A stretch of DNA of 64,000 bases from Aurantimonas sp. Leaf443. GTDB taxonomy: Bacteria > Pseudomonadota > Alphaproteobacteria > Rhizobiales > Rhizobiaceae. The position numbers were made by a program, and so were the translations under genes. The DNA lies in NCBI RefSeq assembly GCF_001425575.1, contig NZ_LMRD01000008.1:267171-331170 (forward strand), read 5' to 3'. Below, piece after piece: positions 39,069 through 46,962 of this stretch. The notes beneath the pieces were generated by a model that was given only the letters and a program-made list of their open reading frames with translations, was not told the DNA's origin and did no database searches. Each line of letters starts with the position of its first letter. Positions within the stretch are counted from its first letter, which is position 1.

Positions 39069-39836
39069 TCAGAGGGTGGCGAGCACGCCCCCGTCGACAT
39101 AGACGATCTGTCCGTTGACGAAGTCGGACGCGGCCGAGGCGAGGAAGATCGCCGCGCCCTGCAGCTCCTCCACGCGGCCCCAGCGCCCGGTGGGCGTGCG
39201 CGTCTTCAGCCATTCGGTGAATTTGGGGTCGTCGACGAGCGCCTGGTTCAGCGGCGTCTCGAAATAGCCGGGGCCGATCGCGTTGACCTGCAGCCCGTGG
39301 CGCGCCCAGTCGGTGCACATGCCGCGGGTGAGGTTCAGCACCGCGCCCTTGGTGGCGGTGTAGGGCGCGATGGAATAGCGTGCGGCCTGCGCCTGGAGGC
39401 TCGCGATGTTGACGATCTTGCCGCGTCCGCGGGCGATCATGTGCCGGGCGACGGCCTGGCCCACGAAGAAGACCGAATCCACGTTGGCGCGCATGATCTC
39501 CGACCAGGTCTCGGCCGGATAGGTCTCGAGCGGCGCGCGGCGCTGGATGCCGGCATTGTTGACGAGGATGTCGATCGCGCCGATCTCGCTCTCGATGCGC
39601 TCGACGCCGTCGCGAACGGCGTTGATATCGGTCACATCGAAAATCGCGACATCGACGGCGATGCCCTCCGATGCCAGCCGCGCCGCCGCCTCCTCCACCG
39701 CCTCGCGGCGCCGCCCGTTCAGGACGATCGACGCCCCGGCGCGTCCCAGGCCTTCCGCGAGCGCATAGCCGATGCCCTGGCTGGACCCGGTGATGAGCGC
39801 CCGACGGCCGGTCAGATCGAAGAGTTTCAGGGACAT
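39069..39836 (-). CDS. idnO: Gluconate 5-dehydrogenase (SDR family, IdnO-like)
   Basis: A 255-residue short-chain dehydrogenase. LKLFDLTGRRALITGSSQGIG gives the coenzyme loop, ILVNNAGIQRRAPLE the family NNAG motif, and NIASLQAQAARYSIAPYTATKGA the Ser-Tyr-Lys catalytic set. The N-terminus FDLTG and IQRR after NNAG are typical of gluconate 5-dehydrogenases (IdnO/Gno), which interconvert 5-keto-D-gluconate and D-gluconate. It is first in a unit with an ABC transporter and a hydroxyacid dehydrogenase, and operator A (39889-39902) lies about 55 bases upstream of its ATG. Confidence 0.88.
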   Translation of the reverse strand: MSLKLFDLTGRRALITGSSQGIGYALAEGLGRAGASIVLNGRRREAVEEAAARLASEGIAVDVAIFDVTDINAVRDGVERIESEIGAIDILVNNAGIQRRAPLETYPAETWSEIMRANVDSVFFVGQAVARHMIARGRGKIVNIASLQAQAARYSIAPYTATKGAVLNLTRGMCTDWARHGLQVNAIGPGYFETPLNQALVDDPKFTEWLKTRTPTGRWGRVEELQGAAIFLASAASDFVNGQIVYVDGGVLATL

Positions 39837-39888
39837 GCTCGCGTTCCGCTTCCAGGACAGGGCGACAGGCCGCGCATGTCCGTCGTTT

Positions 39889-39902
39889 TGTTATCGGTAT
39901 CA
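39889..39902. promoter_or_regulatory. LacI-type operator, site A (upstream of idnO-transporter unit)
   Basis: TGTTATCGGTATCA on the plus strand, preceded by TTT and followed by TC. It matches sites B and C in 13 of 14 positions and is near-palindromic around its CG/GG centre, the form expected for GntR/IdnR-like members of the LacI family. Confidence 0.8.
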
Positions 39903-39983
39903 TCGCTTGCCACGGGAGGCAAACTGTTTCTGGCCCTGCGCCCGGGCGAGGCGGCGGCGGCGCGGGGCCGCGAGGGGCCGGCG

Positions 39984-41414
39984 TCATACGGCGGGCCAGC
40001 GGTGGTGGAAGACGCCCTCCGCGTCGAGGCGGCGGAACGTGTGGGCGCCGAAGAGGTCGCGCTGGGCCTGCGTGAGATTGGCGGTGCCGCGCGCGCGGCG
40101 GTAGTCGTCGAGATAGGCGAGCGCGGCCGAGAGGGCGGGCACGGGCAGGCCGCCGAGCGCGGCCTTGGCGACCACGCGGCGAAGGCTCGCCTGCCCCTCC
40201 TCCACGAGGCGCCGGAAGGAGGGCGCCTGCAGGAGGTTCACGACCTCGCCGCCGCCGGCCTCGTAGGCCTGCGTGATGTCGTCGAGGAAGCGCGAGCGGA
40301 TGATGCAGCCGGCGCGCCAGATGCGGGCGATCTCGCCGAGCGGCAGCGACCAGCCGAACTCCCGGGAAGCTTCGGCGAGCGTGGCGTAGCCCTGCGCATA
40401 GGCGATGAGCTTGGCGGTCTCGAGCGCGGCCTCCAGTTCGGCAAGGCCCGCCGCGTCCGCCTCGAAGGCGGCGGGCTCGGTGCGGATGTCGAAGAGGCCG
40501 GCGGCGGCGGCCCGCTCGGCGCGGCGCGAGGAGAGGCCGCGCGCCGAGACGGCCGCCTCCAGCGTGGTGGCGCCGATGCCGAGCTTCTGCGCCTCGATCA
40601 CCGACCAGCGCCCCGTGCCCTTCTGCCCCGCCTCGTCGACGATGAGGTCGACGAGCGGGCGCCCGGTCTCGGGGTCGATCTCGGCGAGCGTGACGGCGGT
40701 GATCTCGACGAGATAGGAGGAGAGGCCGCGCGTGTTCCAGTCGGCGAAGATCGCGGCCATGGCGGGCGCCTCCATCCCGACGCCGTCGCGCAGGATGCCG
40801 TAGACCTCGGCGATCATCTGCATGTCGGCATATTCGATGCCGTTGTGGATCGTCTTGACGAAGTGCCCCGCCCCGTCCGGCCCCAGCCAGTCGACGCAGG
40901 GGCTGCCCTCGTAGCGGGCCGCGATCGGCTCCAGCAGAGGCTTCAGCCGCTCCCAGACCGCCTTGTCCCCGCCGACCATGATCGAGGGACCGTGGCGCGC
41001 CCCCTCCTCGCCGCCCGAGACGCCCATGCCGACGAAATGCACGCCCGTGCCGGCCGTCTCGCGGTCGCGCCGCACCGTGTCGTTGAAATCGGCATTGCCG
41101 GCGTCGATCAGGATGTCGCCCGCCTTCAGATGCGGCAGGACCTGCGCCATCTGCTCGTCCACCGGGCGCCCGGCATTGACCATGAGGACGACGACGCGCG
41201 GCGCCTTCAGGGAGGCGACGAACTCGGCGATCGAGCGCGTCGGCACCAGCCGTCCGGCGAGCGCCGGGTTGGCCTCGCGCACCGCATGGGCCTTCTCCAC
41301 CGTACGGTTGAAGAGGGCGACGGTGAAGCCGCCATTGTCGGCGAAGTTCAGCGCCAGATTGGCGCCCATCGTTCCCATGCCGAGGACGCCGAGGTCCGCC
41401 CCGCTCTCATTCAT
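39984..41414 (-). CDS. gnd: 6-phosphogluconate dehydrogenase, decarboxylating
   Basis: A 476-residue enzyme converting 6-phosphogluconate to ribulose 5-phosphate and CO2 with NADP+. The Rossmann start LGVLGMGTMGANLALNFADNG, the NADP-binding LFNRTVEKA, the substrate segment FVGMGVSGGEEGARHGPSIM, KTIHNGIEYADMQ and DEAGQKGTGRWSVIEA are all intact. Length equals the long (E. coli-type) form (468). It is the last gene of the unit starting with idnD, so here it serves inducible gluconate catabolism in addition to, or instead of, general pentose-phosphate metabolism. Confidence 0.96.
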   Translation of the reverse strand: MNESGADLGVLGMGTMGANLALNFADNGGFTVALFNRTVEKAHAVREANPALAGRLVPTRSIAEFVASLKAPRVVVLMVNAGRPVDEQMAQVLPHLKAGDILIDAGNADFNDTVRRDRETAGTGVHFVGMGVSGGEEGARHGPSIMVGGDKAVWERLKPLLEPIAARYEGSPCVDWLGPDGAGHFVKTIHNGIEYADMQMIAEVYGILRDGVGMEAPAMAAIFADWNTRGLSSYLVEITAVTLAEIDPETGRPLVDLIVDEAGQKGTGRWSVIEAQKLGIGATTLEAAVSARGLSSRRAERAAAAGLFDIRTEPAAFEADAAGLAELEAALETAKLIAYAQGYATLAEASREFGWSLPLGEIARIWRAGCIIRSRFLDDITQAYEAGGGEVVNLLQAPSFRRLVEEGQASLRRVVAKAALGGLPVPALSAALAYLDDYRRARGTANLTQAQRDLFGAHTFRRLDAEGVFHHRWPAV

Positions 41415-41453
41415 GTGTCGCTCCCGACGCTCTGCGTTTCAGGGTCCATCGCC

Positions 41454-42359
41454 TCAGGCCGCCTCGTGCGGGCGCCCGAAATCGAACAGTTTCATATAGG
41501 CCGCGCTGTCCTCGGCGCCGATGCCGGCGGCGACCATCATGCGGTGCAGGTCGGCGATCAGGCTCGTGACGGGCATGGGCGTGCGCAGCGCCATGGCGAA
41601 GGCCTGCACCGCCTCCAGGTCCTTCAGCATGTTGTCGATGCGTCCGGTCGGGGTGAGGTCGCGCCTGGCCATCTTGCCCATGAACTCCTGCAGGATGCGG
41701 CTGTCGGCGCGCCCGCCCGCGAGCGCGGCCGGGATCTTCGCCGCGTCGACGCCGGCATCGAGCGCCAGGCGCGTCGCCTCGGCCACGGCCATGAAGGTGC
41801 AGGCGCAGAGCACCTGGTTGATGAGCTTGGTCGTCTGGCCGGCGCCCACCGGGCCCATATGGCTCATGTTGGCGGCCACGAAGCCGAGCACGGCGCGGGC
41901 GCGTTCGACATCCGCCTCCGCGCCCCCCATCATCAGCGTCAGCCGCCCTTGCGCCGCCGCCGGCGCCCCGCCCGAGAGCGGCGCGTCCACCCAGGCCATG
42001 CCGGTCTGCGCGCGCAGCCGCGCCGCCATCGCCGCCGTCGCCTTGGGGTCGATGCTCGACATGTCGATGAGGAGCTTGCCGGGCCCGGCGAAGCCCGCGA
42101 GCCCCTCGGCGCCGAAGAGGACGGCCTCCACGATCTCGGCCGTGTTGAGGCTGAGGACGATCGTGTCGCACGCTTCCATCAGCGCCTGCGAGGAGGCGGC
42201 GACGCTCGCGCCGCGCGCGGCGAGCGGAGCCAGCTTCCGCGCGTCGCGGTCGCGCAGGACGAGCGCGATCCCCTCGTCCAGAAGCCGTCCGGCGATGGCG
42301 CTGCCCATGACGCCGACGCCGACGATGCCGACGCGCCCGATCCCTGCTTTATCGACCAT
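41454..42359 (-). CDS. 3-hydroxyisobutyrate dehydrogenase/tartronate-semialdehyde reductase-family protein
   Basis: A 301-residue NAD-binding beta-hydroxyacid dehydrogenase. The coenzyme loop is VGIVGVGVMGSAIAGRLLDEG, the substrate-binding motif is WVDAPLSGGAPAAAQGRLTLMMGG, and the catalytic Lys is in GAGQTTKLINQVLCA. Members oxidise or reduce small 3-hydroxyacids or, in some cases, aldonates (L-threonate and related). Its location between the LacI regulator gene (11-base overlap) and gnd suggests a substrate from the same sugar-acid pathway. The exact substrate is not evident. Confidence 0.85.
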   Translation of the reverse strand: MVDKAGIGRVGIVGVGVMGSAIAGRLLDEGIALVLRDRDARKLAPLAARGASVAASSQALMEACDTIVLSLNTAEIVEAVLFGAEGLAGFAGPGKLLIDMSSIDPKATAAMAARLRAQTGMAWVDAPLSGGAPAAAQGRLTLMMGGAEADVERARAVLGFVAANMSHMGPVGAGQTTKLINQVLCACTFMAVAEATRLALDAGVDAAKIPAALAGGRADSRILQEFMGKMARRDLTPTGRIDNMLKDLEAVQAFAMALRTPMPVTSLIADLHRMMVAAGIGAEDSAAYMKLFDFGRPHEAA

Positions 42360-43434
42360 CGCCGTCTCCTTGCCTTGCTGCGGCCGCGCAGGGCGCGGCC
42401 TTCGCCTCGATCGTGGTGCGCCGCGCCACGACGCTGACGCCGATATCCTGCGAGACCGGCACCGCGGCCCCCGACTTGCCCTCGAAGAGATCGAGGAGGA
42501 GGCGCCCCGTGCGCTCGCCGATCGCCTTGGCATCGACGCGCACGGTCGAGATCGGCGGCTCGCTCTGGCGCCCGATCTCGAAATCGCCGAAGCCGAGGAC
42601 GGCGACGCGGCCGGGCACGTCGATGCCGCGGCGCCGGCACTCCATCATCGCGCCGAAGGCGGAGGCGTCGGAGACGGCGAAGACGGCCTCGACGTCCGGC
42701 GCGCGGTCGAGAAGCGCGGCCATGGCCGCCGCGCCGTGCTCGTAGGAGACGGGCGCATGGCCGAGCCGCAGGACGAGCGCGTCCGACAGGCCGGCATCCT
42801 TCAGCGCGGCCGCGAACCCCTGCAGGCGCGCCTCGCCGCGATGGTCGGCGACGTCCTCGCCCACGACCGAGCCGAAGGCGGCGATGCGCCTATGCCCGAG
42901 CCCGATCAGGTGGCGCGCGGCGGCCCGGCCCGCCTCGAAATTGGAGAAGCCGACCGCCCGGTCGAGCGGGGGCTCCGGCCGGTCCCAGATCTCGACGACC
43001 GGGATGCGCGCATTGGTCAGCATGCGCCGCGTGGCGCCGGTGTGGATGGAGCCGGCCACGACAAGCGCCTCGGGACGGCGCGACAGGAGGGCGCGCACGA
43101 GGCGCTCCTCCTCGGCGAGGTGGTAGAGCGTGTAGCCGATGAGGAGCTGGTAGGCCGGGCCGAGCGTCTCGGCGAGCCCCTGCGCCGTGTCGCCGAAATT
43201 GCTGTTGGTCAGGGTCGGCAGGATGAGGCCGACGAAGTTGGTGCGGCGCGAGGAGAGCGAGCCGGCCACGAGGTCCGGCACGTAGCCGAGCTGCTCGACC
43301 GCCGCCAGGACGCGCGCGCGCGTCTCCTGCGAGACGATGGAGGGATCGGCGAGGACCCGGCTCACCGTCATCGTGGAGACGCCGGCCAGGCGCGAGACGT
43401 CCCGCATGGTCGGCTTTTTGGGGGTGGCGGGCAT
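42349..43434 (-). CDS. LacI-family transcriptional regulator (GntR/IdnR-like)
   Basis: A 361-residue repressor. The helix-turn-helix is TMRDVSRLAGVSTMTVSRVL, with hinge helix PDLVAGSLSSRRT. The periplasmic-binding-like effector domain follows (LILPTLTNSNFGDTAQGLAETL; VVEIWDRPEPP; AVLGFGDFEIGRQSEPPIST), typical of GntR/IdnR-type regulators that bind gluconate, 6-phosphogluconate or 5-ketogluconate. It is the third gene of the unit behind operator B, so it probably controls itself. Operators of such regulators (TGTTA...TAACA type) resemble the three sites found here. Confidence 0.92.
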   Translation of the reverse strand: MPATPKKPTMRDVSRLAGVSTMTVSRVLADPSIVSQETRARVLAAVEQLGYVPDLVAGSLSSRRTNFVGLILPTLTNSNFGDTAQGLAETLGPAYQLLIGYTLYHLAEEERLVRALLSRRPEALVVAGSIHTGATRRMLTNARIPVVEIWDRPEPPLDRAVGFSNFEAGRAAARHLIGLGHRRIAAFGSVVGEDVADHRGEARLQGFAAALKDAGLSDALVLRLGHAPVSYEHGAAAMAALLDRAPDVEAVFAVSDASAFGAMMECRRRGIDVPGRVAVLGFGDFEIGRQSEPPISTVRVDAKAIGERTGRLLLDLFEGKSGAAVPVSQDIGVSVVARRTTIEAKAAPCAAAARQGDGDGR

Positions 43435-43472
43435 GGGTCCGGGCGGCTCGTCTGTGTCTGGGGATGCGGGGC

Positions 43473-43793
43473 TCAGGCCTGTCGCTCGTAGACGACATGG
43501 CGCAATTCTCCCACGAACATCGTCATCAGGCGCGCCACGACCGGCGCGCCCTCGGCCCGCACGGGCGAGGCCTCGGCGATCTCGACGGCCGCCATCGAGG
43601 CATAGTCGATCTCCTGCATCAGGACGATCGGCGGGGCACCCGCCTCGGCGCGCCGGGGCCGGTAGACCCGAAGATCGAGCGCGCCCGGCATGCGGCGCCA
43701 GACGGGCACGAGACCGGTCTCGACGATCTCGAAGAACTCGGCCTCGCGCCCTTCCTCGATCCGTCCCAGAAACAGGGCGCTGCGCGTGAACAC
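43473..43793 (-). CDS. Small dimeric alpha/beta-barrel-like protein (paralogue 1)
   Basis: A 106-residue protein I cannot assign to a characterised function. The opening FTRSALFLGRIEEGREAEFFEIVETGLVPVW is collinear with the paralogue at 46016-46354 (shared ..GREAEF..LVPLW and a C-terminal RLMTMFVGELRHVV versus GLLELYEGDIFHTV). The alternating strand/helix pattern suits a ferredoxin-like dimeric barrel (ABM/EthD type). It starts with GTG, chosen because the paralogue starts at the same residue. It lies between idnD and the LacI gene. A role as mutarotase, lactone-handling or stabilising subunit is possible but unproven. Confidence 0.75.
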   Translation of the reverse strand: MFTRSALFLGRIEEGREAEFFEIVETGLVPVWRRMPGALDLRVYRPRRAEAGAPPIVLMQEIDYASMAAVEIAEASPVRAEGAPVVARLMTMFVGELRHVVYERQA

Positions 43794-43815
43794 GGGGATG
43801 CGGCCTCCGGCCCTG

Positions 43816-44853
43816 TCAGAAGTGGAGATGGACCTTGATGGCGCGGCGCCGGTCGGCGGCGAGCGCGAAGGCCTCGTCGAGCCGCGCCATCGGCATCAGG
43901 GCCGACATGACGGGCGCCACGTCGATCCGGTCGCGCACCAGCCAGTCCACCGCCGTCTCGAACTCGCCGGAGAAGCGGAAGGCGCCGACGAAGTCGATCT
44001 CGCGGGCCATCAGCATGTTGACGGGCACGGGGCTGTCGCCCGGCGGCATCATGCCGAGCTGGACGACGCGCCCGCCGGGACGCACGACGCGGAAGAGCGA
44101 GGCGAGCGCGGCGGGCGAGCCGGTCGCCTCCAGCGCCACGTCGAACGTGCCCTTGTTCGCCTCGTAGGCGGCGAGCCGCTCGGGATGGGCCGCCACGTTG
44201 ATCCCCTCGTCGACGCCGGCCCGGCGGGCCAGCGCCAGCGGCTCGTCGACGAGATCGGTGATGGTGACGGTGCCAGCGCCCACGCGCCGCGCCGCCAGCG
44301 CCAGGAGAAGGCCGATCGGCCCGGCCCCCGCGATGAGGACGCGCTTGCCGAGAAGCTCTCCGGCGCGGCGGATGCCGTGGATCGCCACCGACAGCGGCTC
44401 GGCGAGCGCCGCCTTCTCGAAGGGCATGTCCGCCGGCACGGGCACGGCCTGGTCGGCGCGGCAGACGAAGCGCTCGGAGAAGCCGCCCTGCACATGCGGC
44501 ACGATCGCCGCCGAGCCGAAGAAGCGCATGTTGCGGCACAGGTTCGAGCGCCCGGCGCGGCAATAGTCGCAGTGAAGGCAAGGCCGGCTCGGATTGACCG
44601 CCACGCGCTGGCCGACGGCCAGGCCCGAGACCCCCTCGCCCAGCGCCTCGATCTCGCCGGAGATCTCGTGGCCGAGGACGAGCGGCTCCTGGAGCGCGAA
44701 GTCGCCCACGCGCCCCTTCGACCAGTAGGACAGGTCGGACCCGCAGATGCCGCCGGCGCCGAAGCGCACGACGACTTCGCCGGGCATGGGCGAGGGTTCG
44801 GCGCGCTCGTCGAGGCGCAGGTCCCGGGCGGCGTGGATGACGGCGGCTCTCAT
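43816..44853 (-). CDS. idnD: L-idonate 5-dehydrogenase (zinc MDR family)
   Basis: A 345-residue zinc alcohol dehydrogenase-type enzyme converting L-idonate to 5-keto-D-gluconate. Catalytic zinc ligands are in GGICGSDL and LGHEISGE. The structural zinc site is CLHCDYCRAGRSNLC. Strong IdnD-specific matches include NPSRPCLHCDYC, NMRFFGSAAIVPHVQGGFSE, AEPLSVAIHGIRRAGEL and VGAFRFSGEFETAVDWL, compared from memory with E. coli IdnD. The coenzyme loop is GAGPIGLL. It is first in a unit with paralogue 1, the LacI gene, the hydroxyisobutyrate-DH-like gene and gnd. Operator B lies 39-52 bases upstream. Confidence 0.92.
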   Translation of the reverse strand: MRAAVIHAARDLRLDERAEPSPMPGEVVVRFGAGGICGSDLSYWSKGRVGDFALQEPLVLGHEISGEIEALGEGVSGLAVGQRVAVNPSRPCLHCDYCRAGRSNLCRNMRFFGSAAIVPHVQGGFSERFVCRADQAVPVPADMPFEKAALAEPLSVAIHGIRRAGELLGKRVLIAGAGPIGLLLALAARRVGAGTVTITDLVDEPLALARRAGVDEGINVAAHPERLAAYEANKGTFDVALEATGSPAALASLFRVVRPGGRVVQLGMMPPGDSPVPVNMLMAREIDFVGAFRFSGEFETAVDWLVRDRIDVAPVMSALMPMARLDEAFALAADRRRAIKVHLHF

Positions 44854-44891
44854 GGCGATGCTTTCCGGCGGCAGGGGCGGGGCGAATGTCG

Positions 44892-44905
44892 TGATATCGA
44901 TAACA
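44892..44905. promoter_or_regulatory. LacI-type operator, site B (upstream of idnD unit)
   Basis: TGATATCGATAACA on the plus strand, i.e. TGTTATCGATATCA on the minus strand, identical to site C. It lies between the gluconolactonase-like gene and idnD. Confidence 0.82.
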
Positions 44906-44958
44906 GACGGGACGGGCGATGCAAGCCCGTTCCGTGCGCGGGCGTCGGTCCCGCCTCG

Positions 44959-45873
44959 TCAGTCGGCGAAGCCGCAGGCATGGGCGTTGACGTAGATCGC
45001 GTAGAGCGAGGTCTGGGCGGTGATGTAGAGGCGGTTGCGCTTCTGGCCGCCGAAGCACAGGTTCGAGACCATTTCGGGCACGGGGATGGAGCCGATATGC
45101 GTGCCGTCCGGCGCGTAGACGCAGACCGCGTCGGCATTGGAGGCCCAGAGATGGCCCCGGTCGTCGCTGCGGAACCCGTCGAAGAAGCCGCTCGGCGAGG
45201 CGGCGAAATGGCGGCCCTCGCCCGGGCGCCCGTCGGGCCCGATCGCATAGGCGCGGATGCAGGGCGTGTGGTCGCGATCGTGCGTGCGCCCGGTGTCGGA
45301 GACGTAGAGCGTGCGCTCGTCCGGCGAGAAGCACAGGCCGTTCGGGCGCAGCATGTCGGTGACGACCGCCTCGATCGCGCCCGTCCGCGGATCCAGCCGG
45401 TAGACGTCGCAGGAGGAGAGTTCGGGGCTGGCGCGATGGCCCTCGTAGTGGGAATCGATGCCGTAGGTCGGGTCGCTGAACCAGATCGAGCCGTCGGAAT
45501 GCACGACGACGTCGTTGGGCGAGTTCAGGCGCCGCCCCTCGAACCGGTCCGCGAGGCCGCGCCAGATGCCGTCGTGATCGAGCCGCGAGATGCGCCGGCC
45601 GCCGTGCTCGCAGGCGATCACCCGCCCCTCCCGGTCGAGCGTGTGGCCGTTGTGGAAGCCGCAGGGCCGCTCGAAGACGCCGACGGAGCCGTCGCATTCG
45701 TCGAGCCGCATCAGCGCGTCGTTCGGAATGTCGGAGAAGAGGAGCGACTTGGCGGCGGGCACGTAGACCGGCCCCTCCAGCCAGCGCCCGCCCGTCCACA
45801 GCCGCTCCAGCCGCGCATGCCCGATGAAGAGGGCGGAGAAGCGCGGATCGTGGACGATGTAGGTGTCGGACAT
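44959..45873 (-). CDS. SMP-30/gluconolactonase-family protein
   Basis: A 304-residue six-bladed beta-propeller lactonase. Typical blocks are RLERLWTGGRWLEGPVYVPA with the metal-binding Glu, LNSPNDVVVHSDGSIWFSDPTYGI with the catalytic Asn/Asp, and LRPNGLCFSPDERTLYVSDTG. Members hydrolyse aldonolactones such as gluconolactone or idonolactone. It is the third gene of the unit behind operator C. In this cluster it would open sugar lactones so that the acid enters the pathway. There is no signal peptide, so it is cytoplasmic. Confidence 0.92.
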   Translation of the reverse strand: MSDTYIVHDPRFSALFIGHARLERLWTGGRWLEGPVYVPAAKSLLFSDIPNDALMRLDECDGSVGVFERPCGFHNGHTLDREGRVIACEHGGRRISRLDHDGIWRGLADRFEGRRLNSPNDVVVHSDGSIWFSDPTYGIDSHYEGHRASPELSSCDVYRLDPRTGAIEAVVTDMLRPNGLCFSPDERTLYVSDTGRTHDRDHTPCIRAYAIGPDGRPGEGRHFAASPSGFFDGFRSDDRGHLWASNADAVCVYAPDGTHIGSIPVPEMVSNLCFGGQKRNRLYITAQTSLYAIYVNAHACGFAD

Positions 45874-46015
45874 GGCAGGCCCCCTCTGACCGGCGCGCGT
45901 CGGGAACGGCGCGTCTTCACAATGGGCCGCGCGGTGGCGGCCCGCGCGGCGCTCGAGCCTCTCACGGCGCCGCGGGGGCCGGCCCGACCGGTCGATCCGC
46001 GCGCGCGCGCCGGTG

Positions 46016-46354
46016 TCAGTCCGTGGGAAGCGGATAGTCGTCCGCCCGGAAGACCGTGTGGAAGATGTCGCCCTCGTAGAGCTCGAGGAGGCCCTTGGTC
46101 ACCTCGCGCGAGCGGTAGCGCACGTCGGAGGCCAGCGCCAGTTCGATCGCCTCGCGCGAGGGGTAGCGGACCTGGAGGACCATCTCCAGATGCGGGTCGG
46201 CGACGTCGGACTCCTCCTGGCGCCAGATGCGCACTTCCTCGGCGCCGGGAAAGCGGGTCCAGAGCGGCACGAGCCGCTCGCGGACATAGGCGGTGAACTC
46301 CGCCTCGCGGCCGGGCTTGGCGCGGCCGCGGAAGAAGGCGCAGCGGATATACAT
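46016..46354 (-). CDS. Small dimeric alpha/beta-barrel-like protein (paralogue 2)
   Basis: A 112-residue protein starting MYIRCAFFRGRAKPGREAEF, paralogous to the protein at 43473-43793. Conserved features are the N-terminal strand with a GREAEF turn, LVPLWTRFPGAEEVRIWR, and the end ..LYEGDIFHTVFRADDY. There is no signal or membrane segment. Family unknown to me; a ferredoxin-like (ABM/EthD/Dabb type) fold is inferred from the strand-helix pattern. It lies between the transporter remnant and the gluconolactonase-like gene, in the unit behind operator C. Confidence 0.75.
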   Translation of the reverse strand: MYIRCAFFRGRAKPGREAEFTAYVRERLVPLWTRFPGAEEVRIWRQEESDVADPHLEMVLQVRYPSREAIELALASDVRYRSREVTKGLLELYEGDIFHTVFRADDYPLPTD

Positions 46355-46437
46355 GGAAGGCTCCGGGGATCGATGGCGGGAGGTCGGCGGGGATTGGCGG
46401 AGGGCGGGACGACCGCCCTGCGCCGGGTCTGCGAGGG

Positions 46438-46647
46438 CTAGCTCACGCCCCAGAGGGCCTTGCAGGCGTCGCGATAGCCGTTCTGCGGGTCGAAGGCGTT
46501 GTCCGGCCCGCCGTCGAACTGGACATTGGCCTTGGTGACGACGGGGAGCGGCGCGCCATCGCCGGAGCGCATGGCGAAGCCGACGCCCGTCAGGGCCGGC
46601 GTGCCGCCGAACCGCTTCTGCAGGTTCCTGAACTCAAGCTCCGCCAA
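46438..46647 (-). pseudogene. Chimeric remnant: start of a sugar ABC ATPase fused in frame to the end of a sugar-binding protein
   Basis: A 69-codon ORF with a GGGAGG site five bases before a TTG start. Residues 1-25 (LAELEFRNLQKRFGGTPALT and on) look like the opening of a ribose-type ABC ATPase, ending before Walker A. Residues from about 30 (PLPVVTKANVQFDGGPDNAF, then DPQNGYRDACKALWGVS) look like the C-terminus of a type-1 sugar-binding protein. The simplest explanation is one internal deletion through an ATPase-permease-receptor operon. Promoter, operator C and ribosome site survive. Whether the peptide is made or does anything is unknown. Confidence 0.7.
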
Positions 46648-46678
46648 GTCAGCCTCCCAGCCCGTCTTCGGCTCGCTT

Positions 46679-46707
46679 TTGTTATCGATATCATCAACAC
46701 TTGTCAA
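46679..46707 (-). promoter_or_regulatory. Promoter overlapping operator C
   Basis: On the minus strand TTGACA (46707-46702), a 17-base spacer and TAACAA (46684-46679; 3/6 match to the -10 consensus). Operator C occupies the spacer and the -10 box, a classic repression position. Confidence 0.6.
46680..46693. promoter_or_regulatory. LacI-type operator, site C (upstream of transporter remnant/gluconolactonase unit)
   Basis: TGTTATCGATATCA on the plus strand, preceded by TTT and followed by TC as in site A. It is identical to site B read on the other strand. Confidence 0.82.
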
Positions 46708-46962
46708 ACGGCCCTCGATGGTCCGTCCTGCAACCGGAGGCGGAAGGGCACGGGAACGAACCGAGCGCGATGCCGGCGCGTCGGGCCGCCCCTTCCCAAG
46801 CGGCGCCGGCCGAGCCGACGCATCGCGCATGGGCCCTTCTCGGCCGAGGCCTCGGGGCGTGCGGTGACGGGGCGAGGCGACCGGGAGGCGGAACGCCCCG
46901 CACGGCGTGGGAACGCCCGTAGAGCGAACGGCCGGGTTCCGGCTGCGTCTCGGACCGCGCCG

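Larger units (their letters stand above)
46648..46962. other. Intergenic region, operator C promoter and 3' flank of the gamma-glutamyltransferase gene
   Basis: About 315 bases. The 46679-46707 part holds operator C and promoter-like boxes (listed separately). The rest, up to the gamma-glutamyltransferase stop at 46963, is GC-rich without a gene or a convincing terminator. Confidence 0.6.
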
